64,000 bases of DNA from Clostridium thermarum (GTDB lineage Bacteria > Bacillota > Clostridia > Clostridiales > Clostridiaceae), in the NCBI RefSeq assembly GCF_006351925.1, contig NZ_CP040924.1:1572001-1636000 (forward strand). Direction: 5' to 3'. This document shows, one piece after another, positions 1-8,861 of this stretch. Positions within the stretch are counted from its first letter, which is position 1; each line of letters opens with the position of its first letter. The notes beneath the pieces are model-generated. The model saw only the letters and a program-made list of their open reading frames with translations, searched no databases and was not told the DNA's origin. Both the position numbers and the translations under genes were made by a program.

Positions 1-124
1 GAAAAATGTATATCAGGTACTATGCCATAGAATTATTTTATCCCCCGTGGCTAGGGCTAATAGTATGAATGAAATGGATGTTGTAAGTGATATCCTTGAC
101 CGAATCAGTATTCCGAGGTACTAG
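1..124 (+). CDS. MoxR-family AAA+ ATPase, C-terminal end only (partial)
   Basis: The second frame is open from base 2 to a TAG stop at 122-124 and encodes about 40 residues, including HRIILSPVARANSM and ending DRISIPRY. This looks like the C-terminal lid region of MoxR-type ATPases. The assignment is supported by context: the stop is 3 bases before a DUF58 gene, which is followed by a TgpA-like transglutaminase gene, and MoxR-DUF58-TgpA is a very common operon. MoxR proteins are thought to act as chaperone-like ATPases for the DUF58 partner. The Walker motifs lie outside the window, so the family call rests on the tail and the neighbours. Confidence 0.6.
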   Translation, partial: KNVYQVLCHRIILSPVARANSMNEMDVVSDILDRISIPRY

Positions 125-127
125 CCT

Positions 128-1288
128 ATGATAAGAGTCAATAAATATTATGCTGTTCTGATGTTAACCATGATGGGACTAGTACTTTTAATTGGCGGAG
201 ACTTCCTTTATCTGGCCTTTTACACAGCTCTTATTATAACTTTCTTTTCATTGGCATACATATTAATCGTTAAGTATGCCCTTAAATTTCAAGTTGAGTT
301 TAAAAGAGATTACTATTCCACTGGAGATTCCTGTGAAAGTATTATAAAACTTAATTTTGATTTTCTGCTGCCTATCCCATACTTGAAAGTAAAAAGTGAT
401 ATCCTTAAGTACAGTGAAGGTGAGCATACCGGCGAAGTAACAAATATGAACTATGATGAAGATAAATGGATAAAAAGAAAAATTACATTTAATAAAAGGG
501 GTCTCTATTATATAGGAAAGGCATATATTGAAGTGTCTGATATCTTTAAAATATTTACTTACATTAAGCATGAGGACAAGAACATTAATGTAAAGGTATA
601 TCCCAAAATTTATAAGATAGATTATATTGACATCGGTGGAAAAGACATATTTCTTGAAAAGTATGATAAACATTCCACCAACGAAGACCAGTCCATTATT
701 AAAGATGTGAGAAAGTATAGGCTTGGTGATAGTTTAAAAAAGGTTCATTGGAAAATAAGTGCAAAGTTAGGAGAACTATATGTTAAGAATACTGAGACCA
801 TATCCGGTGAGCAATACGTAGTTTTAGTGGACATGAATAAGGAAAATTACAATTATGAGGATGTTTTTGTTGAGGAAAGGGTTGTAGAGTTGGCATCATC
901 CATTCTGCATTATCTTTCTGAAAGAGAGATAAATGCAGATGTATATTTCAACAAAAAGAATATGATGGTAAAACAGGTAATGAATAAGCAGACTTTTGAT
1001 GAATTTATGGATTTTATTGTTACAGAGAAAAGTGATGGAGAGTTGTGCATTCAGGAGTTTATCTACTCAATCATCAGCCGTATTCATAGAAGCAATAAAA
1101 TGCTTTTGGTCTTACCGGACTTAAAAGCAAATATAGTGGAGAATACCTTAGCTTTAAGAGATATGGGGTTTGATGTCTCTGTGTTCTATTGTGTTGAGAC
1201 TGGTAACAATGAAGAATATAGGTGTAGACTGCAGATGGCAGGAATAAGCTGCACAGGAATAAGTGAAATCATGAATTGTGAAACCTAA
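128..1288 (+). CDS. DUF58 domain protein, membrane-anchored
   Basis: This 386-residue protein begins with two hydrophobic segments (about residues 8-24 and 28-48) and then a soluble region. The DUF58 hallmark lies near residues 190-212: a D-x3-R-x-Y-x2-GD block followed by KKVHWKISAK. RGLYYIGKAYIEVSDIF upstream matches the family's usual R-G-x-Y...D-x-F segment. The rest resembles a von Willebrand A-like fold. It starts 3 bases after the MoxR-like stop and ends 25 bases before the transglutaminase gene, so the three form one operon. The family is linked to MoxR ATPases and cell-envelope processes, but its biochemical role is not settled. Confidence 0.88.
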   Translation: MIRVNKYYAVLMLTMMGLVLLIGGDFLYLAFYTALIITFFSLAYILIVKYALKFQVEFKRDYYSTGDSCESIIKLNFDFLLPIPYLKVKSDILKYSEGEHTGEVTNMNYDEDKWIKRKITFNKRGLYYIGKAYIEVSDIFKIFTYIKHEDKNINVKVYPKIYKIDYIDIGGKDIFLEKYDKHSTNEDQSIIKDVRKYRLGDSLKKVHWKISAKLGELYVKNTETISGEQYVVLVDMNKENYNYEDVFVEERVVELASSILHYLSEREINADVYFNKKNMMVKQVMNKQTFDEFMDFIVTEKSDGELCIQEFIYSIISRIHRSNKMLLVLPDLKANIVENTLALRDMGFDVSVFYCVETGNNEEYRCRLQMAGISCTGISEIMNCET

Positions 1289-1313
1289 GCTCATATAGGG
1301 GAGGCAGAATAAA

Positions 1314-3644
1314 ATGAAATTACTCTTAGGCCCTATAAATAAAAATATTATATATATTACCCCTAAAGTACTATTGGTAATTGGCTTAATAATCAATATG
1401 ATTTTAACAGCAAAGTTTTATAATATTACATTTATAGATCCCATCATAGTACTTGTTGTATTACTGCTAGGTATTTTAATAGAACATCTATATGGTGTAT
1501 GCCTTAAAAAGTTATATACAAAACTTGCTGCTGCTGTTCTTTTAGTATATTTTTATATAAAAGTAGTAAGCACCTGGGGAATCAAATCCTTACAAGAATA
1601 TTTTGCTATAATCAAAGACACAAATATAAAAATATTCTATAGTCAGGAGATACCTATATACGATATTTTCCCAGTTGCACTTTTACTGGTGATTTTTATT
1701 ATCGTTTTGGTATTTGCTGCAGACAGGAAATTACTGGGCAATTGGTCTATTGTAGCTCAGTTTATATATTTAACTTATGTTTCCTATTATTCCAAGGGCA
1801 ATAGAATATTTTATATTATATTAATTATACTTTCTATTTTATACTTTTCTACGAATACTTACAGGAGGACCAAGCTACAAGCAGATAGGGAGAGGTTAAA
1901 ATTTTCAGTAGAAGCAAAAAAGGTGTGTAAAAATTATATTATAGCATCTCTTGCTGTTTTTCTCATAGCACTTGGTCTGGTTAAAGTAACGGGGACAAAA
2001 AGCTTATCGGAACTGCAGGAAATATTGAGAAAAAATATTTTAAAGAATGTATATACTAATATGGCCAAGCTATATGATATCAGTAGTTACGGCTTTGGTG
2101 ACGGAGATAAATTAGGGGGACCATTAGTAGCTAACAATGAAATAATGCTGAGAGTAAAGAGTGATAAGGCCTATTATTTGCGGGGCACAGTAAAAGATTA
2201 TTACACCGGAGAAAAGTGGAATATAACTACCAGTAATTATTATATAGCTGATAGGCCCGATGAAAAACTTTTAAGCAGAAAGGTGCAGGAAAAATTACTA
2301 GGTGATGCTCTGCAGTATGGATTTGCTGAACCTAAGCAAATAACGGTATATAACGAGAGAATAAAAAGCACATCTCTTTTTACTCCCTATAACACCGTCT
2401 TAGTCACTTCTGATAAAAAGAATATTGGTACAACTAGAGACAATAGCTTCATGTTATTGGAAAAAAATATTAACCATAAGTATTATAATGCCAGTTTCTA
2501 TGAAAGTACTACAGGTTTTGATAACTTTGAAGAGTTTTATAACAGAAATCTTAAATTAGATTATGGTTTAATACTGGACAATCCTGAGAACAGCACACAG
2601 GCAGAATATCTGAAAAGCTTATACTGGAAGTGCTTACAGCTGCCCTATAATATCACAGACAGAACCAAGGAGTTGGCTGAAAAAATTGTTTCCGGTGGCG
2701 ATGGTATTAGCGACAGCCTTAGTATTGAAGGAAAGATTTACAGAATAATGGACTTTTTGAGAAAGAACTACACTTATGAAACAGATGTGCCAAATGTGCC
2801 AAAAGGTGAAGAATTTACAGATTATTTTTTATTTGAGCTGAAAAAAGGATACTGCACATCCTTTGCTACAGCGGCAGTGATCTTGTGTAGGTTAGAGGGA
2901 ATTCCTGCCAGATATGTGGAAGGCTTCAGCATGGCAAATACAATGGACACTGATGGTTTATATGTAGTACGGGGCAATAATGCTCATGCATGGTGTGAGG
3001 TCTTAGTTTCTGCAGAGTATAATCTGTGGGCTGTCTTAGAGTGTACACCTCCAAACTACAGGGTTGACAGCAGTATTGTAGTACAAGGCAACAAGGAAAT
3101 TAAGATGCTGCTTGAGAAGAATGATGATAAAATTAATTTATCTAAGCTAATTGAAAGTGAAAAAGATATTGGCAATAAAATATCAGCATTATCCAGTTCG
3201 TTTTTGGAAACTATATTAAAGGTAGGCTTAGTAATATTATTGTTGCTTGGTTTTTTATTAATACTTTACTTCAGTTATCAAGTAATTAGAGATAGGAAAG
3301 AAGTAAGCCGAATCCTAAAACATAACAAGATTAATTTATTGTACTATTATATAAAGAATAGATTAACTGCACTTGGGATAGCAAATTCTCCAAACTTGTC
3401 AGACCAGGAATACATAAGCAGAATAATCGATAAAAAGTTAAGGGAATATTTAGAAGAAATTATAGGTATATATGAGAAAGAATATTATGGTGATAGATCA
3501 GAGGTCAATAACTATGATAAAAAGAAGTATTTAAAGCAAATTGAAGAATACATAAGAGGAAGCCAAAATATATTCTCATATATTGTGAAAAAATATGATT
3601 TAGATATAAGAGCATACTTAAAGAATAATATTAAAGAAAATTGA
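1314..3644 (+). CDS. TgpA-like transglutaminase-domain membrane protein
   Basis: This 776-residue protein has about six N-terminal membrane segments within residues 1-225, a large extracytoplasmic transglutaminase-like region and a further membrane helix near residues 635-660 before a charged cytoplasmic tail. The papain-like triad is visible: Cys in KKGYCTSFATAA (about residue 513), His in NNAHAWCEV (about 557) and an acidic residue in LECTPPNY (about 576). This is the TgpA/YebA architecture that follows MoxR and DUF58 genes. The start ATG follows GGGGAGGC. Substrate is unknown; an envelope protein or peptide is likely. TgpA is essential in Pseudomonas, but no such claim can be made here. 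Confidence 0.88.
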   Translation: MKLLLGPINKNIIYITPKVLLVIGLIINMILTAKFYNITFIDPIIVLVVLLLGILIEHLYGVCLKKLYTKLAAAVLLVYFYIKVVSTWGIKSLQEYFAIIKDTNIKIFYSQEIPIYDIFPVALLLVIFIIVLVFAADRKLLGNWSIVAQFIYLTYVSYYSKGNRIFYIILIILSILYFSTNTYRRTKLQADRERLKFSVEAKKVCKNYIIASLAVFLIALGLVKVTGTKSLSELQEILRKNILKNVYTNMAKLYDISSYGFGDGDKLGGPLVANNEIMLRVKSDKAYYLRGTVKDYYTGEKWNITTSNYYIADRPDEKLLSRKVQEKLLGDALQYGFAEPKQITVYNERIKSTSLFTPYNTVLVTSDKKNIGTTRDNSFMLLEKNINHKYYNASFYESTTGFDNFEEFYNRNLKLDYGLILDNPENSTQAEYLKSLYWKCLQLPYNITDRTKELAEKIVSGGDGISDSLSIEGKIYRIMDFLRKNYTYETDVPNVPKGEEFTDYFLFELKKGYCTSFATAAVILCRLEGIPARYVEGFSMANTMDTDGLYVVRGNNAHAWCEVLVSAEYNLWAVLECTPPNYRVDSSIVVQGNKEIKMLLEKNDDKINLSKLIESEKDIGNKISALSSSFLETILKVGLVILLLLGFLLILYFSYQVIRDRKEVSRILKHNKINLLYYYIKNRLTALGIANSPNLSDQEYISRIIDKKLREYLEEIIGIYEKEYYGDRSEVNNYDKKKYLKQIEEYIRGSQNIFSYIVKKYDLDIRAYLKNNIKEN

Positions 3645-3755
3645 ATGTAATATTTATGAAAACTTTGGCAAGAATACTGGATAAATTTGAATTTTTATTA
3701 TATAATATTAATTATAATAATACTATTTTATAAACTTTAAAAGGAGAGGTTAACT

Positions 3756-3920
3756 ATGAAAAAATATGTTTGTATTGCATGTGGATATATCTATGACCCA
3801 GCAGAGGGAGATCCAGATAATGGAGTAGAACCAGGAACTGCTTTTGAAGATGTTCCAGAAGATTGGCTTTGCCCACTTTGCGGTGTAGGTAAGGATCAGT
3901 TTGAAGAGGTTGAAGAATAA
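3756..3920 (+). CDS. Rubredoxin
   Basis: A 54-residue ORF starts at ATG 3756 behind AAGGAGAGG. It carries the two rubredoxin iron-binding knuckles: [12 protein letters not shown] (C-x2-C, residues 6-9) and [11 protein letters not shown] (C-x2-C, residues 39-42), with the usual [15 protein letters not shown] between them. Length and spacing are canonical. Rubredoxin is a one-electron carrier with a single Fe(Cys)4 site, and in anaerobes it typically serves rubrerythrin, oxygen-detoxifying flavoproteins or similar partners; none of these is encoded nearby. The gene appears monocistronic, flanked downstream by a strong bidirectional terminator. TATAAT at 3701-3706 may be its -10 element, though no good -35 is seen. 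Confidence 0.96.
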   Translation: MKKYVCIACGYIYDPAEGDPDNGVEPGTAFEDVPEDWLCPLCGVGKDQFEEVEE

Positions 3921-3945
3921 TAGAATCAACAGATTTGAACATAAT

Positions 3946-3993
3946 AAAGCAAATAAAAATAGGTGGTCATGGCCACCTATTTTTATTTGCTTT
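3946..3993. terminator. Bidirectional terminator between rubredoxin and queT
   Basis: A nearly perfect inverted repeat pairs AAAGCAAATAAAAATAGGTGG with CCACCTATTTTTATTTGCTTT around a 6-base loop. The A/T arms give a U run on both strands. It separates two convergent genes and overlaps the last two bases of queT. Confidence 0.9.
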
Positions 3994-4492
3994 ATATTCC
4001 AGTAAAAACTCTTTTAAGTATAGTTTTCTTCTCTATCAAAGTATAAAATAATATTCCTAAAATGTAAGCACAAACAATTTGTCCCCAACCAACATGTAGG
4101 AAACCTATCAAAAATGTAGGTGCTACTCCCTCATAGTATAATAATCCACCCACAATTAATGCATTAAATAATACTGACGGAATTGGAACAAGATATTTCT
4201 TATACTTTAATTTGCTCTTACCTATATAATATGTGGCAATAGCAGCTAACAATGAAGCCAGTGAACCCACTACTATATCAAGCCATCCGTAGGGGCTTAA
4301 TAAATTAGCAATCATGCAGCCAACAAAAAGAGAATAAATATGGATTGAGGAAAATGCGGGCAGAACAGTGAGAGCCTCAGCTATTCTGTATTGGATGAGC
4401 CCATAGCCTGAAAATGATAATACCATTGTCAGAGTGGCGTAAATTGCAGCAACCATTGCTGCGGAAACCAATTTTCTTGTTGTAAATTTCAT
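3992..4492 (-). CDS. queT: QueT family transporter (queuosine precursor ECF S-component)
   Basis: This 166-residue integral membrane protein has five to six hydrophobic segments and the QueT hallmark QYRIAEALTVLPAF near residues 34-47. The family is the substrate-binding S-component of energy-coupling factor transporters for queuosine precursors (preQ0, preQ1 or queuine). The shared ECF ATPases and T-component are not encoded in the window. The start is ATG on the reverse strand behind GGGAGG, and this ribosome site is part of a preQ1-I-like riboswitch, which independently supports the substrate. No queuosine synthesis genes lie nearby, consistent with salvage. Confidence 0.92.
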   Translation of the reverse strand: MKFTTRKLVSAAMVAAIYATLTMVLSFSGYGLIQYRIAEALTVLPAFSSIHIYSLFVGCMIANLLSPYGWLDIVVGSLASLLAAIATYYIGKSKLKYKKYLVPIPSVLFNALIVGGLLYYEGVAPTFLIGFLHVGWGQIVCAYILGILFYTLIEKKTILKRVFTGI

Positions 4493-4501
4493 TTTAATAA
4501 T

Positions 4502-4546
4502 ACCTCCCTAGTTTTTTTTAGAGACAGGATGGTTTCGAACTGTCTA
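4502..4546 (-). promoter_or_regulatory. preQ1-I-like riboswitch (translational)
   Basis: Read on the reverse strand, a 6-bp stem AGACAG/CTGTCT (4545-4540 with 4527-4522) encloses a 12-base loop that starts TTC. It is followed by an A-rich tail TAAAAAAAACTAGGGAGG. This is the layout of class I preQ1 riboswitches: a small hairpin plus an A-tail that threads the minor groove, with the tail's end pairing with loop bases. Here the tail runs straight into the Shine-Dalgarno sequence of queT, so ligand binding should block translation. The loop deviates somewhat from the textbook sequence, so covariance-model confirmation is warranted. Confidence 0.82.
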
Positions 4547-4817
4547 TATTCTTTTAAAGAATACTTGTACATTTTATCAGATGTTATTACTTTGGTCAAT
4601 TATAAAATATCAGAATAAGTATGATGTACAATAATACGGATTTTATAAATATATGCAGGACTTTGTCTATTTAATGAGATTTATTTTGTTATAATAATGT
4701 AGTAATTCCTAATATAATCTAGTAAAATATGAAGGTGTATATTGAATAGATAGATAATAATTGATGCAAAAAATATCTTTTTATACTTATATAAAATAAA
4801 ATGTAGTGGAGATGAGT

Positions 4818-6062
4818 ATGGATTACAAAATTGTTGATGCAAAAGATATAGTTTTAGAAAATGGTTTAAGAGTGGTAACAATTAAAAAACAAACAAGTAT
4901 AGCCTCGATACAATGTGGTGTAAAAATTGGAGCTCTTTATGAAAGCCATGAGGAAAGGGGGATTTCCCATTTTATTGAGCATATGCTTTTTAAAGGCACA
5001 AAAAATAGAGATAATGAAAGTCTAAACAGTGCCTTAGAGTTTCTTGGCGGTGAATATAATGCTTATACCGACTATACAAATACGGTATACAGTGTTACCG
5101 TTTTAGCAGAAGAAACGAAAAATGCCTTGAGTCTTTTGTCAGATATGCTTATTAATTCCATATTTCCTGAGGAGGAAATAGCTAAAGAAAAGGATGTTAT
5201 CATGGCAGAATACAGGTCCAGTAGTGATGATGTTGAGGATTACAGCTATAGGATGGTAAACAACTATGGTTTTAAAAACAGTCCTTTAAAGTACGATGTA
5301 ATAGGTACAGCTGACTCTATAGCTAAATTTAATAGAGAAAAGGCTGTGAATTTTTACAATAAGTACTATGTGCCTAATAACACAGTGATTTCAGTGGTGT
5401 CTCCAATGAAACATGAGGAGGCCTTAGAGGTAATAAGAAAGTTGTTTGGGGCTTGGCAGTACAAACCGGTGGAATTAATTAAGCCGGAACATGAAAAAAA
5501 CATAAAGATAAAAAAGACTACCTATAAAAGTAATATAGAACAATGTACTATAACCTATCTCTATACCTTTTATGGGCTAGATAAGGACAAAGAGTTAGCA
5601 TTGAGAATATTAAATCACAAATTTGGAGAAAGTGCCAACTCCATATTGTTCAGAGAATTGAGAGAAAACCGCGGCTTAGCCTATGATGTATATACCCATC
5701 TTGATACTAACAGAGAAATAAAGACCTTGTACATTTATACAGCAGTAAAGGAAGCTTCTGTAAAAGAAGCCCTTGAAGTAATAAATAGTTGTATAGAACA
5801 ATTAAAAAATGGCAAGATTTTATTAGATGATGAAATGCTGGTATTGATGAAAAAGGTCCTAAAAACTGCAGTTGCTTCTACTCTAGAAGATTCTACGGAC
5901 CTGGCAAATTACATTTTACACCAGTGCTTAGATGGAGAAAATATCTATGAATTTGTCGAAGATATGAGAAAGATACAAGAAATACGCAAGGAAGACATAT
6001 ATAATGTAGCAAGGGAAGTTTTTGTGGATCCGGCTATACATATATTGAAGCCGAAAAAATGA
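4818..6062 (+). CDS. M16 family zinc metallopeptidase (processing-peptidase-like)
   Basis: This 414-residue protein has the inverted zinc motif HxxEH in SHFIEHMLFKGT near residues 51-55, with the downstream glutamate region EEEIAKEKDVIMAEY about 75 residues later, as in pitrilysin/MPP-type peptidases. An N-terminal M16 domain and a C-terminal M16_C domain (RELRENRGLAYDVYTH near residues 278-293) fit a single-chain MlpA/YmxG-like enzyme. I prefer ATG 4818, which sits 6 bases after GGAG, over the GTG at 4806 and the ATG at 4812. recX follows 13 bases downstream, so they are probably cotranscribed. Substrate is unknown. Confidence 0.9.
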   Translation: MDYKIVDAKDIVLENGLRVVTIKKQTSIASIQCGVKIGALYESHEERGISHFIEHMLFKGTKNRDNESLNSALEFLGGEYNAYTDYTNTVYSVTVLAEETKNALSLLSDMLINSIFPEEEIAKEKDVIMAEYRSSSDDVEDYSYRMVNNYGFKNSPLKYDVIGTADSIAKFNREKAVNFYNKYYVPNNTVISVVSPMKHEEALEVIRKLFGAWQYKPVELIKPEHEKNIKIKKTTYKSNIEQCTITYLYTFYGLDKDKELALRILNHKFGESANSILFRELRENRGLAYDVYTHLDTNREIKTLYIYTAVKEASVKEALEVINSCIEQLKNGKILLDDEMLVLMKKVLKTAVASTLEDSTDLANYILHQCLDGENIYEFVEDMRKIQEIRKEDIYNVAREVFVDPAIHILKPKK

Positions 6063-6075
6063 GAAGGGAACAGTT

Positions 6076-6717
6076 ATGGAAAATATAATAACTAAGTTAG
6101 AAGTTCAAAAAAATAATACAAAGAGAGTAAATGTATATATTAATGATGACTATGCTTTTAGCTGCCATGCAGAGCTTGTTTATAAATATGATTTGAAAAA
6201 GTCTAAACTGGTTGATTTAGAGCAAATTAAGGATATTATCACTGCAGATAACCTTATGAAAGCAAAAAATGATGCACTAAAATACCTGGAAAGAAGTTAT
6301 AAGACAGAAAAAGAATTAAGGGATAAGCTATATAAGAAGGGATATGATGAAACAACTGTACAAGGCACAGTTGCTTTTCTTAAGGAATACAACTTTTTAA
6401 ATGATGAAAAATACGCAGAAATGTATATTAAGGACAAACAGAAGAGGTCTGGAAAAAATAAGCTAAAATATGATCTTATTAAAAAAGGTATAGATGAAGA
6501 AATCATACAAGAATTTACCTCTAAGATGGATGCCGGTGTTGAAGATGATACGGCAGAGTCACTTGCTGCGAAGAAATACCAAACCATAATAAAAAGAGAA
6601 ACAGACAAGAAAAAGATATATGAAAAGTTACTGAGATTCCTAGTTAACAAAGGATTTAGCTGGGAAATCGCAAAGAAGGCAATAGAAAAAGTAATGGAGT
6701 TTCAGATAGAAGAGTAA
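6076..6717 (+). CDS. recX: Regulatory protein RecX
   Basis: This 213-residue protein matches RecX. It has a basic N-terminal beta segment, then three-helix repeats typified by ALKYLERSYKTEKELRDKL and LNDEKYAEMYIKDK followed by KNKLKYDLIKKGIDEEII. RecX binds the RecA filament and limits RecA ATPase and strand exchange. Unlike in many proteobacteria it is not next to recA; here it lies between the M16 peptidase gene and a transglutaminase-domain gene, the latter starting 16 bases downstream. The start ATG follows GAAGGGAAC. Confidence 0.9.
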   Translation: MENIITKLEVQKNNTKRVNVYINDDYAFSCHAELVYKYDLKKSKLVDLEQIKDIITADNLMKAKNDALKYLERSYKTEKELRDKLYKKGYDETTVQGTVAFLKEYNFLNDEKYAEMYIKDKQKRSGKNKLKYDLIKKGIDEEIIQEFTSKMDAGVEDDTAESLAAKKYQTIIKRETDKKKIYEKLLRFLVNKGFSWEIAKKAIEKVMEFQIEE

Positions 6718-6733
6718 AGGTGGTGGTCAAATT

Positions 6734-7888
6734 TTGAAGGTAAATGCCATATCAGTAATTCTCATTATGGCTTTTTTATATCCTATAATAAGGGGGTATA
6801 TATTAAACTTCTCATCCATAGAGCTAAAAAGTGATATTATCTCCGTTGAAGGAGATATGGGATTAATTGCTGCCATTATATCCGGTTTATTTTTTTTTAG
6901 AAGAATATTTGTCCAACACAACTATGGTATTTATGATAGGATGTACAGGGCAATACCCCCAACTATAACCGATAAATTAGAGGACAACCCTTATTTATTG
7001 TATCTAATTGTGTTACCAATCATTGTACTTATCCTATATGAAATTATAAAACTATTTTTTTATCTTATAAACATGGTGATAATATTTCCTTTTCTTGATG
7101 TGCTGGAAAGGGCTTTAGGCCATAAGAGTAATACTATTAAAAGATTTATTTCATCAATTTTTGAAATACCTAGGGCCATATGTGTCACTATATTATTAGC
7201 TGTATTATTTAATATTGCTGCCTTTATGAATTTAAATGCCCAATTTAATGACTATCTTTCCCGCTCAGAAATATACAATTATATTTGTAAGGATATTATT
7301 GTACCAATAGCTAACTCTAAGCTGGCACGACAGATTCCTAATATTATAAATAACTCCATAAAAATTGAGGTAAAGGAAGCGGCTAAGAGCATAGGCGGCA
7401 GTGACAGTGTCATTATATATTATAACGGAATTACCTTGGATGAAGGTATACAATCAAATGAAGCTATTGATAGTTTTGCAAGGAGTCTTGTAGCTGATGT
7501 GGACAGTGAATATGAAAAAGCGAAAATAATATATGAGTGGATTGGCCGGAATTTAGAATACGACAATGAAAAGGCCACAAGAATATTAAATAATGACTTT
7601 TCAGTGAAATCTGGTGCTATAGCCGCTTATAATGAAAAAAAAGGCATATGTTTCGATTACACTTGCCTTTACATTGCTATGTGCAGGGCTGTTAACCTAG
7701 ATGTAAGAATGATTACAGGTGAAGGTTTTAATGGAGTAAGTTGGATTACCCATGCATGGAATCAAGTATTGGTATATGGTAAGTGGATTAATGTGGACAC
7801 AACCTTCTACAAAGGTGGCAACTACTTTGACAGCAGCAGATTTGGTCTTGATCATAGAAATTCTTCAATAGCTGGAGAATGGAGATAA
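6734..7888 (+). CDS. Transglutaminase-domain membrane protein
   Basis: This 384-residue protein has four to five hydrophobic segments in residues 1-165, followed by a transglutaminase-like domain. Triad residues are visible: Cys in KKGICFDYTCLY (about 306), His in WITHAWNQV (about 340) and Asp in INVDTTFYKGG (about 355). The start is a TTG at 6734 placed 7-8 bases after AAGGTGGTGG; no ATG is available nearby. It differs from the TgpA-like protein at 1314 in size, membrane topology and context. Proteins of this kind may act on envelope peptides or proteins; the substrate cannot be inferred. Confidence 0.82.
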   Translation: MKVNAISVILIMAFLYPIIRGYILNFSSIELKSDIISVEGDMGLIAAIISGLFFFRRIFVQHNYGIYDRMYRAIPPTITDKLEDNPYLLYLIVLPIIVLILYEIIKLFFYLINMVIIFPFLDVLERALGHKSNTIKRFISSIFEIPRAICVTILLAVLFNIAAFMNLNAQFNDYLSRSEIYNYICKDIIVPIANSKLARQIPNIINNSIKIEVKEAAKSIGGSDSVIIYYNGITLDEGIQSNEAIDSFARSLVADVDSEYEKAKIIYEWIGRNLEYDNEKATRILNNDFSVKSGAIAAYNEKKGICFDYTCLYIAMCRAVNLDVRMITGEGFNGVSWITHAWNQVLVYGKWINVDTTFYKGGNYFDSSRFGLDHRNSSIAGEWR

Positions 7889-7913
7889 ATCCCTTTAACG
7901 GGGATTTTTTTTA
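7887..7913. terminator. Terminator shared by convergent transglutaminase and TPR genes
   Basis: AAATCCC (7887-7893) pairs with GGGATTT (7901-7907) and is followed by a T run on the plus strand. The hairpin overlaps the stop codon region of both flanking genes. Confidence 0.75.
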
Positions 7914-8254
7914 TATCCTTGAATAATTAGCTGAATAGCTTTTTCACAATCTTTATCATTATTGTCTAAACTCCATGCTGTATTAAAATATATAAGGGCC
8001 TTTTTTGTGTCCTTCAACATGGCATAGCAGTAGGCTAGGTTAAAAAAGTATTTACTGTTTCTGCGAAGTTCAATGGCACGTTTTAATAGGTTTATTGCTT
8101 TTTCGTATTCTTTTAATTTTATAAAACATACTCCTGAATTATAAAAAGAAGCGGACTCATTTTCTTTATATTCTATAGCTTTTTCATAAAATTCAATTGC
8201 TTTTTTATAGTCTTTAATATTATAGTATTCGTTTGCCTTTTCGAAGTAATTCAT
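7895..8254 (-). CDS. Small tetratricopeptide-repeat (TPR) protein
   Basis: This 119-residue protein consists of about three TPR units. The first is ANEYYNIKDYKKAIEFYEKA, the second SFYNSGVCFIKLKEYEKAI and the third YFFNLAYCYAMLKDTKKAL. Such helical repeats are protein-interaction scaffolds. It has no signal peptide and no further domain, so a cytoplasmic adaptor role is possible but unknown. The start ATG follows GGGAGG on the reverse strand. It appears monocistronic and is divergent from the V-ATPase operon, with about 280 bases between them in which I see no convincing promoter. Confidence 0.82.
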   Translation of the reverse strand: MNYFEKANEYYNIKDYKKAIEFYEKAIEYKENESASFYNSGVCFIKLKEYEKAINLLKRAIELRRNSKYFFNLAYCYAMLKDTKKALIYFNTAWSLDNNDKDCEKAIQLIIQGYKKNPR

Positions 8255-8534
8255 AGAAAACCTCCCGTAATTAGTTCTACATAATAATATATTCCTGATT
8301 TACAAGCATATTACATTTAGATTATTGTCTGTATTGAAAAAAATATACTTAATACTACAAAAAATCATGATAATGAGAACAATGTAAGAATTTATAAAGA
8401 TTTTCCTTGATAATTGGAACCAGGTGCAGCTTTAAAAGTTAGTCCAAAAGTAATAAACTTAATATTAAATGGGATAATACGGTATTAATGTATATGTGTG
8501 TATCACTATTTAAATTGTGTTTGGAGGTGTTACT

Positions 8535-8858
8535 GTGGAAGAGACAATCAAAAAAATCATTGCCATTGACAAGGATGCAGAAAATTTTCGGAAAATAAAT
8601 GATGAAATTCTTGTAAGAAAGAGAAAAGACCTTCAAAATGAGATGAAAGCCATGTCTGAGAATAATTTTGCCTTTATCCAAGAGGAAAGGAAAAGGGTTT
8701 GGGAAGAAGAAATGAACCGTGCAGACCAAGAGATAATGAATATACATGCAAAAGAAAAGAAAGCACTTGAAGAACTTACAGCGTCATTTCTCAATATTAA
8801 GGATGAAATAATAGAAAAAGTATTTGAAAGATTGTTAGACTCTTTTAAACAGGTGTAG
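8535..8858 (+). CDS. V/A-type ATP synthase subunit H (G-like stalk subunit)
   Basis: This 107-residue, almost entirely charged helical protein (FIQEERKRVWEEEMNRADQE) has the look of the G/H (NtpF/AhaH) peripheral-stalk subunit, which forms a coiled coil with subunit E. I place the start at GTG 8535, 7 bases after GGAGGTG; the upstream in-frame GTG at 8517 lies before the ribosome site. It is the first gene of a nine-gene operon; subunit C starts 3 bases after its stop. Identity rests on composition, size and position because this subunit is poorly conserved. Confidence 0.75.
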   Translation: MEETIKKIIAIDKDAENFRKINDEILVRKRKDLQNEMKAMSENNFAFIQEERKRVWEEEMNRADQEIMNIHAKEKKALEELTASFLNIKDEIIEKVFERLLDSFKQV

Positions 8859-8861
8859 CTT

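Noticed and set aside
8255..8534. A promoter or riboswitch before the V-ATPase operon
   Set aside because: Several TATAAT-like and TTGAAA-like hexamers occur, but none at acceptable spacing, and no conserved RNA fold is apparent.
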